Part shown: one piece after another, positions 15,026 through 20,808 of the stretch
Layout: each line of letters begins with the position of its first letter
Position numbering within the stretch: the first letter of the stretch is position 1
IMG/VR virus record: IMGVR_UViG_3300032116_001563
Span: 1-20,808 of that record
Reading direction: 5' to 3' (one strand)
Source: a virus
Length of the DNA stretch: 20,808 nucleotides
The notes under the pieces: generated by a model
What the model saw: the letters and a program-made list of their open reading frames with translations, nothing else
What the model was told of the DNA's origin: nothing
Database searches by the model: none
Translations under genes and position numbers: made by a program

Positions 15026-15631
15026 TTATCCGTACCACGGGTTATCAGCAGTTCCACCAATCGGCCCGTACATATCTAAACCGCCAGGTGTTGCACCCGG
15101 AGCTTTTGGCATTCCCTTTCCAGCTGTTGCTGTGGCCATTAAAAGCTTGGTGGCTGCATCTAGCTTTCCAGCCTGGCGAGCTGCGGCACCAGCGGCCATA
15201 CCTGATTGAAGAGCAATATCACCGGCGCGGAAAGCGGCAGCGGAATCGTCCATGTAAACCATAAACTCTCGCCCGGCAGCTGTTTCGTTTGCAGCTCGCA
15301 CCACATCTACTGATCCGCTAAATGGATCGATGCCGCCAGCATAGCCTTTGGCTGCCAAGTTAGACTGTGTGCGCTTTAATTTCTCTAGGGTCTGGTTGGC
15401 CTTTTGCTGGTACTGGATTGCCCGGCGGTCATACTGGGTTTGCTCTAGTCTTCCCTTGAGCTCCAGCTGCTTGCCCTGGATCTGGCCCTGCTGGTATGAG
15501 CTGTAAGCGGACATAACAGATGCGGCCACAGCTGCGGCGGTAAATGGATCGTTTTGGATCTTGCTTGATCCAGGCGGGTTGTGTGGGTCACCAAGCGGTA
15601 GCCCGTGGACGTTGATATCAAATCTGTTCAT
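15026..15631 (-). CDS. gp14-like internal virion protein (201 aa)
   Basis: Residues 28-50 are Ala-rich (DPFTAAAVAASVMSAYSSYQ), followed by a long helix with many Gln, Lys and Arg (GKLEQTQ-like spacing, QYQQKANQTLEKLKRTQSNL), then GYAGGIDPFSGSVDVVRAAN. This order is typical of the short internal virion protein (T7 gp14 / internal virion protein B type), which is thought to help form the channel across the outer membrane. The C-terminus is Gly/Pro-rich (PKAPGATPGG). The ATG is one base after the TGA of the tail tubular B-like gene. Size is close to the T7 protein (about 196 residues). The call rests on pattern, order and size. Confidence 0.8.
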   Translation of the reverse strand: MNRFDINVHGLPLGDPHNPPGSSKIQNDPFTAAAVAASVMSAYSSYQQGQIQGKQLELKGRLEQTQYDRRAIQYQQKANQTLEKLKRTQSNLAAKGYAGGIDPFSGSVDVVRAANETAAGREFMVYMDDSAAAFRAGDIALQSGMAAGAAARQAGKLDAATKLLMATATAGKGMPKAPGATPGGLDMYGPIGGTADNPWYG

Positions 15632-15632
15632 G

Positions 15633-17633
15633 TCATGCCCCAGGGTATGTAGATATCTTGTACTCTAAACCTAGCAAAGTCATCTTTAGCGGAATAGTTT
15701 GCCTAATAGTGATCTTACCTTCTGTCGTATATCCGAGAATGCTGTCGATAGTTTTTGTGCCAGTAAAGAGAGGTACGGGGTCATCGAGTGTGTCTCCTGT
15801 GTCAAAACTTCTAAAAGGTAATTCGTTGTCATTGACAATCAAATGCTGGGTGTCTTTGACAATAGCGTTTACTTCAATAATTCGTTTCTGGTAGGCGAGC
15901 CTGGTGCCAGCTGCAATCTTGATGTCTGCTGGCATGGTGACCGCCTGGGTAGTAAAGTTAAGACCTACCTGGTATGAGCTAGTAGCTGATCGCGGGAATG
16001 TCACCGTGCCGCCACCAGGTACTGTCTGAGCTGCCTGCACCGCGCCATCTAAAACAACCTGCACAGACTTGGCAACAAGGTGGGACATCGATACAGACGC
16101 AGCTGCGCCGCCAGACTTGGCGCAATCAAGTTGGAGGCTATCATCGAATACCTCAACGTAATACTGAGTCGTACTATTTATCGTACGTTTCACCACCGTA
16201 TAAATAGTTGTAAGGTCTACGCCAACATCGATGTATTCACCATCGGTTGTAAACTCGGACGGCGCAATTACGTTTTGCACTCGCAACATAGAAAATGCAG
16301 CGATTGTTCCACCTGTGCTGTTAACGATAAACAGTAAATCATTTTCATCGGTAGCTACTGACCGGCGCAGAGCCATCCTTGTGGGAGACTTTAGTAAATG
16401 GCCAGCCAGTAGCGATATCTTGCTTGTAACGTAGGTCAATTGCGTGTCTGTAAACGCAAACTCATTGAGTGACTTTCCCTGCCGCTGCAAAAATAGCGTG
16501 CCTGATTCAAGCTGCTGGACACGGACACCCTCTTTGGCACCATTGCGGGTAACCGCCTTCATAAAGAAGTTGGTGGGCGTGATTGGCTCCAGCCCCTCTT
16601 GTGGGCAATAAAACTCACCGCCTGTTGTAAAGATTTGCAGGTCTCGGCCAGAGGTTACATCGACAATTGCGTTAAAGGTGTTGGTGTCTAGCGTAGCCTC
16701 CACCGCATCATCGTCCAGACCTTCGGTTGGCTCAAAGTCAAAGAATAGCCCTACCTTAGAACCCCATACGGTTGATGGCCGCGACTTAGACCCGGCAAAG
16801 AAAAGCCTGCCCTCATGGAACGTAACCGAGCGTGGCCACCCTTTTCCAGATGACCACACAGCCTCGTATCCGGATTCGTAATCCCATGAGCCACTTGCAA
16901 TAGCAGAGGTGTTAAAAAACGGAAACTCAACTATTGCGTCAACTACCGTGGCACTTGTGTATTTGACTATCTTGGCCCTACCCTGGGGGCTGGCGTTAAC
17001 GTATTGGCCAACTGATGCCGCGCTAAACGGCGTGCCGGTTGAAGCTGTCAACGTAACCTTGCCAGAAACGGCAGACGGAGTCAGGGTGCCAGCTGGAGTA
17101 GATATTGATACGGTAAACGCATACTTTGGAATGCTATCGAATGACAGCGTGCTTGCAGTCCAGGCAGAATCGTTGGCACCGCGAACAATCTTTACCGGGT
17201 TAATGTCCTGGTGGCAGACAATCAAAGTATCTGCTGACTGTGTCCAAGTTAGATTGGCTAGCCTGGCACCAGTAAGGCCATATGAGCTGGTGTCTAGGTA
17301 ATCGTTTGCCCCTGCGTTGATGGCCAGCTGCTGAACGGCGTTTTTAAAAACATACATCCGATTGTGGGTAAAGCAGAGCATATAACTATCGGACGTAGAG
17401 AACTCAAACGGAACCAGGCGTACCCCATTGCCAGCGGAATCGGAACCCGCATTTGGCAGCGACATAATGTACTTAGAGCCCGGTCTGCGCCTAATCCCAC
17501 CCTGGGGCTGCACCACCACGTTGGTGGCCTCCTCAAGGGCGTTAGCGTAAGCCTGTAGGTCAACCCTAGCCCTCAACAGGGGATCGAGCTCCCCGGTTGA
17601 GAAGTTAGTTTGGATTGACGTAAAACGTGCCAT
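15633..17633 (-). CDS. Tail tubular protein B-like, podovirus tail nozzle (666 aa)
   Basis: The N-terminus MARFTSIQTNFSTGELDPLL followed by RARVDLQAYANALEEATNVV and VQPQGGIRRRPGSKYI is the recognisable start of podovirus tail tube / stabilisation proteins of the T7 gp12 type. RLVPFEFSTSDSYMLCFTHN and WTQSADTLIVCHQDINPVKI continue the same beta-rich, propeller-like pattern, with VTFHEGRLFFAGSKSRPSTV near the middle. In the virion it forms the distal tail nozzle below the tail tubular A ring. Its ATG shares one base with the TGA of the A-like gene (TGATG), so the two are coupled. Length is normal for the family (about 650-800 residues). Confidence 0.88.
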   Translation of the reverse strand: MARFTSIQTNFSTGELDPLLRARVDLQAYANALEEATNVVVQPQGGIRRRPGSKYIMSLPNAGSDSAGNGVRLVPFEFSTSDSYMLCFTHNRMYVFKNAVQQLAINAGANDYLDTSSYGLTGARLANLTWTQSADTLIVCHQDINPVKIVRGANDSAWTASTLSFDSIPKYAFTVSISTPAGTLTPSAVSGKVTLTASTGTPFSAASVGQYVNASPQGRAKIVKYTSATVVDAIVEFPFFNTSAIASGSWDYESGYEAVWSSGKGWPRSVTFHEGRLFFAGSKSRPSTVWGSKVGLFFDFEPTEGLDDDAVEATLDTNTFNAIVDVTSGRDLQIFTTGGEFYCPQEGLEPITPTNFFMKAVTRNGAKEGVRVQQLESGTLFLQRQGKSLNEFAFTDTQLTYVTSKISLLAGHLLKSPTRMALRRSVATDENDLLFIVNSTGGTIAAFSMLRVQNVIAPSEFTTDGEYIDVGVDLTTIYTVVKRTINSTTQYYVEVFDDSLQLDCAKSGGAAASVSMSHLVAKSVQVVLDGAVQAAQTVPGGGTVTFPRSATSSYQVGLNFTTQAVTMPADIKIAAGTRLAYQKRIIEVNAIVKDTQHLIVNDNELPFRSFDTGDTLDDPVPLFTGTKTIDSILGYTTEGKITIRQTIPLKMTLLGLEYKISTYPGA

Positions 17634-18247
17634 CAGTTCCTCACATCGATCAAGCTGTAATCTTCAATCACAGAGATTGGCTGGCCCTGGCCATCGATAG
17701 TGGTGGCTGTACGCATATACCCACCCCGGCCATTTTCTGACGCAGCTCCAATAGCAATCTGCTGCCAGTATTGTGTTTTGTCGATCTGGTCTGTAATTGG
17801 CAGAGACAGGTGCCAGGCCATCATGTACTTGAGCAGCTGCACAAAGTAGACCGGCATCTCGTACTCTTGGACGGCATAGGGATAGTCGGCGTAGATGGTT
17901 GTTTCGTTGGTGAGCAGCTTGTCTTGGAATATTCGGTAGGCTTTAATCGGCCTGGCACCAATAGCGTTGGTAACAAATACCTGCCTGGGAGGCCCAATCC
18001 GATCACCTGGCAACTGGTATTCGTACCTGTACTCTGTGGTTGGCGTAGTAATTAGCTGAGATAGCTGAATCTTTTTGTAAACAAAAGACCACGGATAATT
18101 TAAAAGTGTTTGATTTTTGATGTCTGGGTATAGTCGATCACATACATTGGCTGCGTTGGTTCCCTCGTTAAACGATGAGATAGCCTTGGCACCCAGCATC
18201 AAGAGAGCGTCTGAACAAATTGATAGTGCGGAATCACCTGCTGCCAT
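17633..18247 (-). CDS. Tail tubular protein A-like, head-tail adaptor (204 aa)
   Basis: The protein begins MAAGDSALSICSDALLMLGA, followed by ISSFNEGTNAANVCDRLYPD and LLNYPWSFVYKKIQLSQL, the typical pattern of T7 gp11-like tail tubular A proteins (SxAlxxLGAxxIxSF, then NYPWxFAxK). It forms the ring that joins the portal to the tail nozzle. I start it at 18247 because GGAG at 18256-18259 lies 8 nt away; the upstream in-frame ATG at 18253 is only 2 nt from it. The gene overlaps the glycosyltransferase-like gene by 14 nt, and its stop overlaps the next start. Confidence 0.88.
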   Translation of the reverse strand: MAAGDSALSICSDALLMLGAKAISSFNEGTNAANVCDRLYPDIKNQTLLNYPWSFVYKKIQLSQLITTPTTEYRYEYQLPGDRIGPPRQVFVTNAIGARPIKAYRIFQDKLLTNETTIYADYPYAVQEYEMPVYFVQLLKYMMAWHLSLPITDQIDKTQYWQQIAIGAASENGRGGYMRTATTIDGQGQPISVIEDYSLIDVRN

Positions 18248-18893
18248 TTGCATTACTCCATATATCTCTTACCCAGCCACTTGAACCAGATCCTTTTGGC
18301 TCCCCATGAAAACAAACTACTTTTGCCTCATCTGGTTTTGGCTTGCCAAGAAGATGAAATTTGTATGAGAAGATTCTATTGGGGAATATCTGTTGCCACA
18401 AGCAGTCTGGCTTTTGATTCTTAGCAATAAAAGCCTGATCTCCAAGATTCAAGCTCCCAGAGTACATAGTCATATAAAACGATGGGTCTGACTTAAATGT
18501 CAGGTAAATGTGCGAATAGTCCCCGTTCCAGGCCATCATCCCGCTTGCCGGGGTATCGCGCTTGCCCAGGTCTTTGAGCATCGTGAACTTATGGGGATAC
18601 TCGGCCAGCTCGGTCAGGTCACCACAGATAACGGTATCGAGATCAAAGTAAAGCACCGGGCCATCAAATACCCAAGAGAAGAGCTCGATCTTAGACCACC
18701 AACCTGGCCACCCGTGCTTGAGCGGTATCCGCTCGCAGGGTACATCTACATCTGAGAAACAAACAAACCTATGGTCTCCAAGATTCTTGGCAACCATATT
18801 CATCAATCTTTCTACATCGGCTGGGGTGTAGGGTTCTTTGCCAGCTGATTGGCTAAAGCGGCCAGACTTGAGAACGCAGACAACAGTTAACAT
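18234..18893 (-). CDS. Glycosyltransferase-like protein with DxD motif (219 aa)
   Basis: This protein starts MLTVVCVLKSGRFSQ and has WWSKIELF followed by VLYFDLDTVICGDLTEL. The Asp84-x-Asp86 pair in a hydrophobic strand is the DxD metal/nucleotide-sugar site of GT-A fold glycosyltransferases of the GT8-like kind. GDQAFI (151-156) and VVCFHGEPKG (192-201) match other conserved blocks of phage proteins annotated this way. It would transfer a sugar from a nucleotide sugar; the acceptor is unknown and could be virion protein, phage DNA or host surface. I start at 18893, where AGGAG lies 4 nt upstream, not at an in-frame ATG at 18986 that lies inside the previous gene. Its presence inside the head-tail operon is unusual. 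Confidence 0.8.
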   Translation of the reverse strand: MLTVVCVLKSGRFSQSAGKEPYTPADVERLMNMVAKNLGDHRFVCFSDVDVPCERIPLKHGWPGWWSKIELFSWVFDGPVLYFDLDTVICGDLTELAEYPHKFTMLKDLGKRDTPASGMMAWNGDYSHIYLTFKSDPSFYMTMYSGSLNLGDQAFIAKNQKPDCLWQQIFPNRIFSYKFHLLGKPKPDEAKVVCFHGEPKGSGSSGWVRDIWSNANGSR

Positions 18894-19441
18894 GGGGCTC
18901 CTAAAACTTGGCGGGTATATCCGCTGACAGAGGTTACACCATCCATGCGTCCATGTTCTTTGTGTATATACAAAAACCTCTGCCAATGCTCAATGTTATT
19001 GGCGGGAGCAAATACCCTGTCTGGTTTGCTGTCTGGGTATTGAGCGTGGTAATCGGTGCTACTAACACTTAGTGGAATACCGGCCATAATTACTTCATCG
19101 AAACCCATAGCCTTGGCCCAAATTGCAGCCACAACGCCGCTCGATCCTTTTATTCCAACCATGCTAGTCCACCAGTAGTCCACATCATCTCCAACGATGT
19201 CTGCCCTGGCGTGAACCTTTATTGGCCTACCGGCCTTGGTTTTGTATTCTTGAGCGTAGCTGTTGTGCTGCGTCCAGATATGCTCAATCTCAGGAATTAT
19301 TGCAGCTGCGTTATTGACCCCAACGATAGTGGAGCCTGGGCGCAGCTTGAGTGCGTTTGCTAGGTCTTCAAAGACACAAGGGGCCGCGCCACAAATAATG
19401 GCACACCCCTTGTGTTGTACGTCATACGGCTGCGGCATCAC
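18887..19441 (-). CDS. Rossmann-like protein, DUF115/MptE-like, possible sugar-pathway partner (184 aa)
   Basis: The N-terminus has CAIICGAAPCVFEDLANALK followed by GSTIVGVNNAAAII, a Gly-rich nucleotide-binding type loop. Later come GIKGSSGVVAAIWAKAMGFD and VIMAGIPLSVSSTDYHAQYP. This GSSG...A...GF...GIP layout resembles DUF115/MptE-like and related Rossmann proteins often found near surface-sugar genes. No transmembrane segment is seen. I use the GTG at 19441; an ATG at 19438 is equally possible, and neither has a clear ribosome-binding site. Seven bases at its 3' end overlap the glycosyltransferase-like gene, so the two are probably made together. The family assignment is tentative, and it may be an enzyme of sugar transfer or a nucleotide-binding protein. 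Confidence 0.7.
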   Translation of the reverse strand: MMPQPYDVQHKGCAIICGAAPCVFEDLANALKLRPGSTIVGVNNAAAIIPEIEHIWTQHNSYAQEYKTKAGRPIKVHARADIVGDDVDYWWTSMVGIKGSSGVVAAIWAKAMGFDEVIMAGIPLSVSSTDYHAQYPDSKPDRVFAPANNIEHWQRFLYIHKEHGRMDGVTSVSGYTRQVLGAPC

Positions 19442-19468
19442 AATCGGGAGCTTATGGCCCCCTCTTGA

Positions 19469-19747
19469 TTAGTCCGTATCCGTGTTGGCTAATGTTGTGC
19501 CATCGTTCACATCAACTACGCCTGATGCGTTAGACAGTACATATACCAGCGTTGCTACAGCGGTTGAACCTGTTGACGTTACACAGTAAATCAGATCCCC
19601 AACTTCCAGGGTATCAGCCAGGCTGTTGAAGTAACCAGCTGTGTTGACATCAGCAATGGAGTCAGTTGTCTTATAAGCGTAGATCGATGGTGCGTTGCCG
19701 CGCTTATTGGGGCTGACAGAGTTTAAACCAGTAATAGAAAAAGCCAT
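19469..19747 (-). CDS. Small virion-associated candidate, possible head decoration (92 aa)
   Basis: The protein begins MAFSITGLNSVSPNKRGNAP and continues SIYAYKTTDSIADVNTAGYF. The 'YKTTDxxADVxxxGYF' motif is common in short phage virion proteins located just after the capsid gene. It is beta-rich (DLIYCVTSTGSTAVATLVYV) with no membrane segment. AAGGAG lies 7 nt before the ATG, the strongest ribosome-binding site in the window after the capsid gene, which suggests high expression. A head decoration or head-tail protein role is inferred from position and expression signal. Confidence 0.8.
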   Translation of the reverse strand: MAFSITGLNSVSPNKRGNAPSIYAYKTTDSIADVNTAGYFNSLADTLEVGDLIYCVTSTGSTAVATLVYVLSNASGVVDVNDGTTLANTDTD

Positions 19748-19758
19748 TGTCGTTCTCC

Positions 19759-20601
19759 TTATACCGAATCGGTTGTTTGGACTTCGACAATACCTTCAGC
19801 ATCGATGGCAATTGCACCGGCTGAGAATACTGCGTTGACCAAAAAGCTGGTCTTCTCAGGGATGTAATTGATTTCCGTGCGAGGAGCGATACCCTCTGCA
19901 TAGCCGATAGCGTCACGGTGGAAAGCCCACAGCTTGCGCTCAGATGATGCAACAGGAAGACCACCCTCGGCGCGGTCACCGATTGTGTGGAAAGTAAAGC
20001 CGAGGAACGTGTTGAGCTCTCCAGATACCAGGGCGCGGACAGTATTGAAATCTGCGCTGGTAACCGAGGTCTCAGCAAGCAACGATGCCAAAGAGTTTGC
20101 GTGGATGATCATGTGGCGGTTGTCCATTGGGACGTTGCCTTTGTCCAGCAATTTCTTAGCAGCACGCAGTTTGGCTACGTTCAGGCCAGTATTAGTACCA
20201 CCCTCGTCTTCGGTCACGATTAAGCTTGTGCTCGAACCTGCGAGTGCGTCCAAAACGATCTGGTCTTGACGGCGGCCAATAGCGGAACCAACCACCTGGA
20301 CAAGCTCAGAACGCTCGTCAAAGTTAACTTTAGCCTGATTGAAGATGTCGCTGTACTCAGCGGCATTGTAATCAGTCAGCGTGCAGGTGACGTTAGAGAA
20401 CGCTACGTTTAAAGGGCTAACATCGGATTGGGGAACGCGCACGGTGGCCACGCCCTTGCCGACTTTAGGGAATTTTACAGTTGAGCCTTCGACACCCCTG
20501 CGCTGACGAACCGCACCTACCAACTGGGCTTTGCCCTGGTAAGCTTGCTTAACTTCAGCGTCAAAGAGGGTTACAAAGGCGTTTGATAATGAAATCGCCA
20601 T
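19759..20601 (-). CDS. Major capsid protein (280 aa)
   Basis: The protein begins MAISLSNAFVTLFDAEVKQA and contains VRQRRGVEGSTVKFPKVGKG and VNFDERSELVQVVGSAIGRR, then MIIHANSLASLLAETSVTSA and GELNTFLGFTFHTIGDRAEG. This is the pattern of podovirus major capsid proteins in aquatic T7-like phages, which I take to have an HK97-type fold. The last part (FSAGAIAIDAEGIVEVQTTD) is typical for such proteins. The start is supported by GGAG at 20609-20612. The gene is the first after a terminator and a 169-nt leader, so it begins the transcript unit and probably has its own promoter. No separate scaffold gene is in the window; it probably lies to the right. Confidence 0.9.
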   Translation of the reverse strand: MAISLSNAFVTLFDAEVKQAYQGKAQLVGAVRQRRGVEGSTVKFPKVGKGVATVRVPQSDVSPLNVAFSNVTCTLTDYNAAEYSDIFNQAKVNFDERSELVQVVGSAIGRRQDQIVLDALAGSSTSLIVTEDEGGTNTGLNVAKLRAAKKLLDKGNVPMDNRHMIIHANSLASLLAETSVTSADFNTVRALVSGELNTFLGFTFHTIGDRAEGGLPVASSERKLWAFHRDAIGYAEGIAPRTEINYIPEKTSFLVNAVFSAGAIAIDAEGIVEVQTTDSV

Positions 20602-20640
20602 TTGAAATCTCCAAGAAAGTTAAAAAGGTTTAGTCGCTTC

Positions 20641-20652
20641 GGTTAGCCGGTG
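20641..20652 (-). repeat. 12-bp direct repeat copy 1 (leader)
   Basis: GGTTAGCCGGTG (plus strand) occurs here and again at 20788-20799 inside the terminator hairpin, 147 bases apart. A chance match of this length in such a short region is unlikely. Confidence 0.7.
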
Positions 20653-20741
20653 TTCTGGGCCTTTTGCTTGCTAGTTACGCTAGCCGCTCGTCAGCATCCG
20701 CTGCGGTAAGGGTCGATGGATATCGATTGGCCTTAAACGAA

Positions 20742-20770
20742 TATCTAACGGTTCTAAAAATAAAATGCAA
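20742..20770 (-). promoter_or_regulatory. Weak sigma70-like promoter candidate
   Basis: On the minus strand TTGCAT (20765-20770) is followed after 17 bases by TAGATA (20742-20747). Spacing is ideal but both hexamers match the consensus at only about half their positions. It lies immediately after the terminator T-run and before the capsid leader, where a promoter is expected. A phage-specific promoter could be present instead. Confidence 0.3.
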
Positions 20771-20801
20771 GAAAAAAAGCCACCGGTGGTTAGCCGGTGG
20801 C
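20771..20801 (-). terminator. Rho-independent terminator upstream of the capsid gene
   Basis: Read on the minus strand: GCCACCGG, a 7-base loop CTAACCA, CCGGTGGC, then seven T residues and C. The perfect 8-bp GC-rich stem (20794-20801 with 20779-20786) followed by the T-run (20772-20778) is a textbook intrinsic terminator. It ends transcripts that enter from the right, outside the window. Confidence 0.9.
20788..20799 (-). repeat. 12-bp direct repeat copy 2 (terminator)
   Basis: This copy of GGTTAGCCGGTG (plus strand) covers the terminator loop and most of one stem arm. The leader copy could in principle pair with the other arm and so compete with the terminator hairpin. Confidence 0.7.
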
Positions 20802-20808
20802 GTTCAAG

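Larger units (their letters stand above)
20602..20770 (-). promoter_or_regulatory. Untranslated leader before the capsid gene
   Basis: No coding frame fits this stretch. It holds a weak sigma70-like promoter at its upstream end, short inverted repeats (TCGAT-GGAT-ATCGA at 20713-20726 and GCTAG-TTACG-CTAGC near 20670-20685) and a copy of the 12-base terminator sequence (20641-20652). It ends in the GGAG ribosome-binding site of the capsid gene. Leader structure may help expression or stability of the capsid message. Confidence 0.6.

Noticed and set aside
7958-15631. Peptidoglycan-hydrolase (lysozyme or transglycosylase) domain in one of the ejection proteins
   Set aside because: I looked for typical catalytic motifs in the 201, 551, 729 and 1013-residue proteins and saw none convincing.
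19441-19471. Possible stop-codon readthrough joining the 92-residue protein to the Rossmann-like protein
   Set aside because: The two genes are in the same frame with only ten codons between, but the stop is TAA, no readthrough signal is visible, and separate GTG/ATG starts exist.
1-20808. tRNA genes, CRISPR arrays, insertion sequences, integrase or attachment sites
   Set aside because: No cloverleaf pattern, regular spacer array, transposase or recombinase motif, or flanking repeat was found; almost all bases are in coding frames.

Overview
This window is the structural and lysis part of a tailed, podovirus-like bacteriophage genome. Every gene I can support lies on the minus strand, so transcription runs from the right end (20808) to the left end (1). 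Genes are packed almost without gaps. Many neighbours share ATGA, GTGA or TAATG stop/start overlaps, which points to one translationally coupled late operon. The gene order is capsid, tail tube proteins, internal (ejection) proteins, fibres, then lysis, as in T7-like morphology modules. I assign no species or host. The protein style (short-tail tubular proteins, very large internal virion proteins, several small fibre-like proteins, an HslV-like peptidase) resembles podoviruses of aquatic Proteobacteria, and that is inference from memory.

Right end, 20602-20808: a strong rho-independent terminator on the minus strand closes whatever lies further right. A leader of about 170 nt follows, then the major capsid gene (19759-20601) and a 92-residue virion-associated candidate (19469-19747). 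Next come two genes that are not part of a minimal head-tail module: a Rossmann-like protein (18887-19441) and a DxD glycosyltransferase-like protein (18234-18893).

Middle, 7958-18247: tail tubular proteins A- and B-like (17633-18247, 15633-17633), then four internal virion or ejection candidates of 201, 551, 729 and 1013 residues, with a 59-residue acidic ORF between the last two. The 729-residue protein ends in a domain that looks like the mycobacteriophage GP88 family, which is an unexpected fusion.

Left-middle, 2587-7917: a T7-type tail fibre with a long Ala/Ser/Asn repeat and a collagen-like run, then three further fibre or receptor-binding candidates, an XkdW-like small protein and a 69-residue accessory protein. 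The centres of the three smaller fibre genes are clearly AT-rich compared with their ends.

Left end, 1-2578: small membrane proteins (68, 28, 152, 48 residues and a truncated 3TM-holin-like protein) surround an HslV/proteasome-like Ntn peptidase and a calcineurin-type metallophosphoesterase with a helix-turn-helix-like N-terminus. This looks like a lysis cassette with two added enzymes. No endolysin, portal, terminase, scaffold or polymerase gene is visible. Three of the CDSs listed (28, 48 and 59 residues), plus the truncated holin at the left edge, are supported mainly by exact stop/start overlaps or tight spacing.
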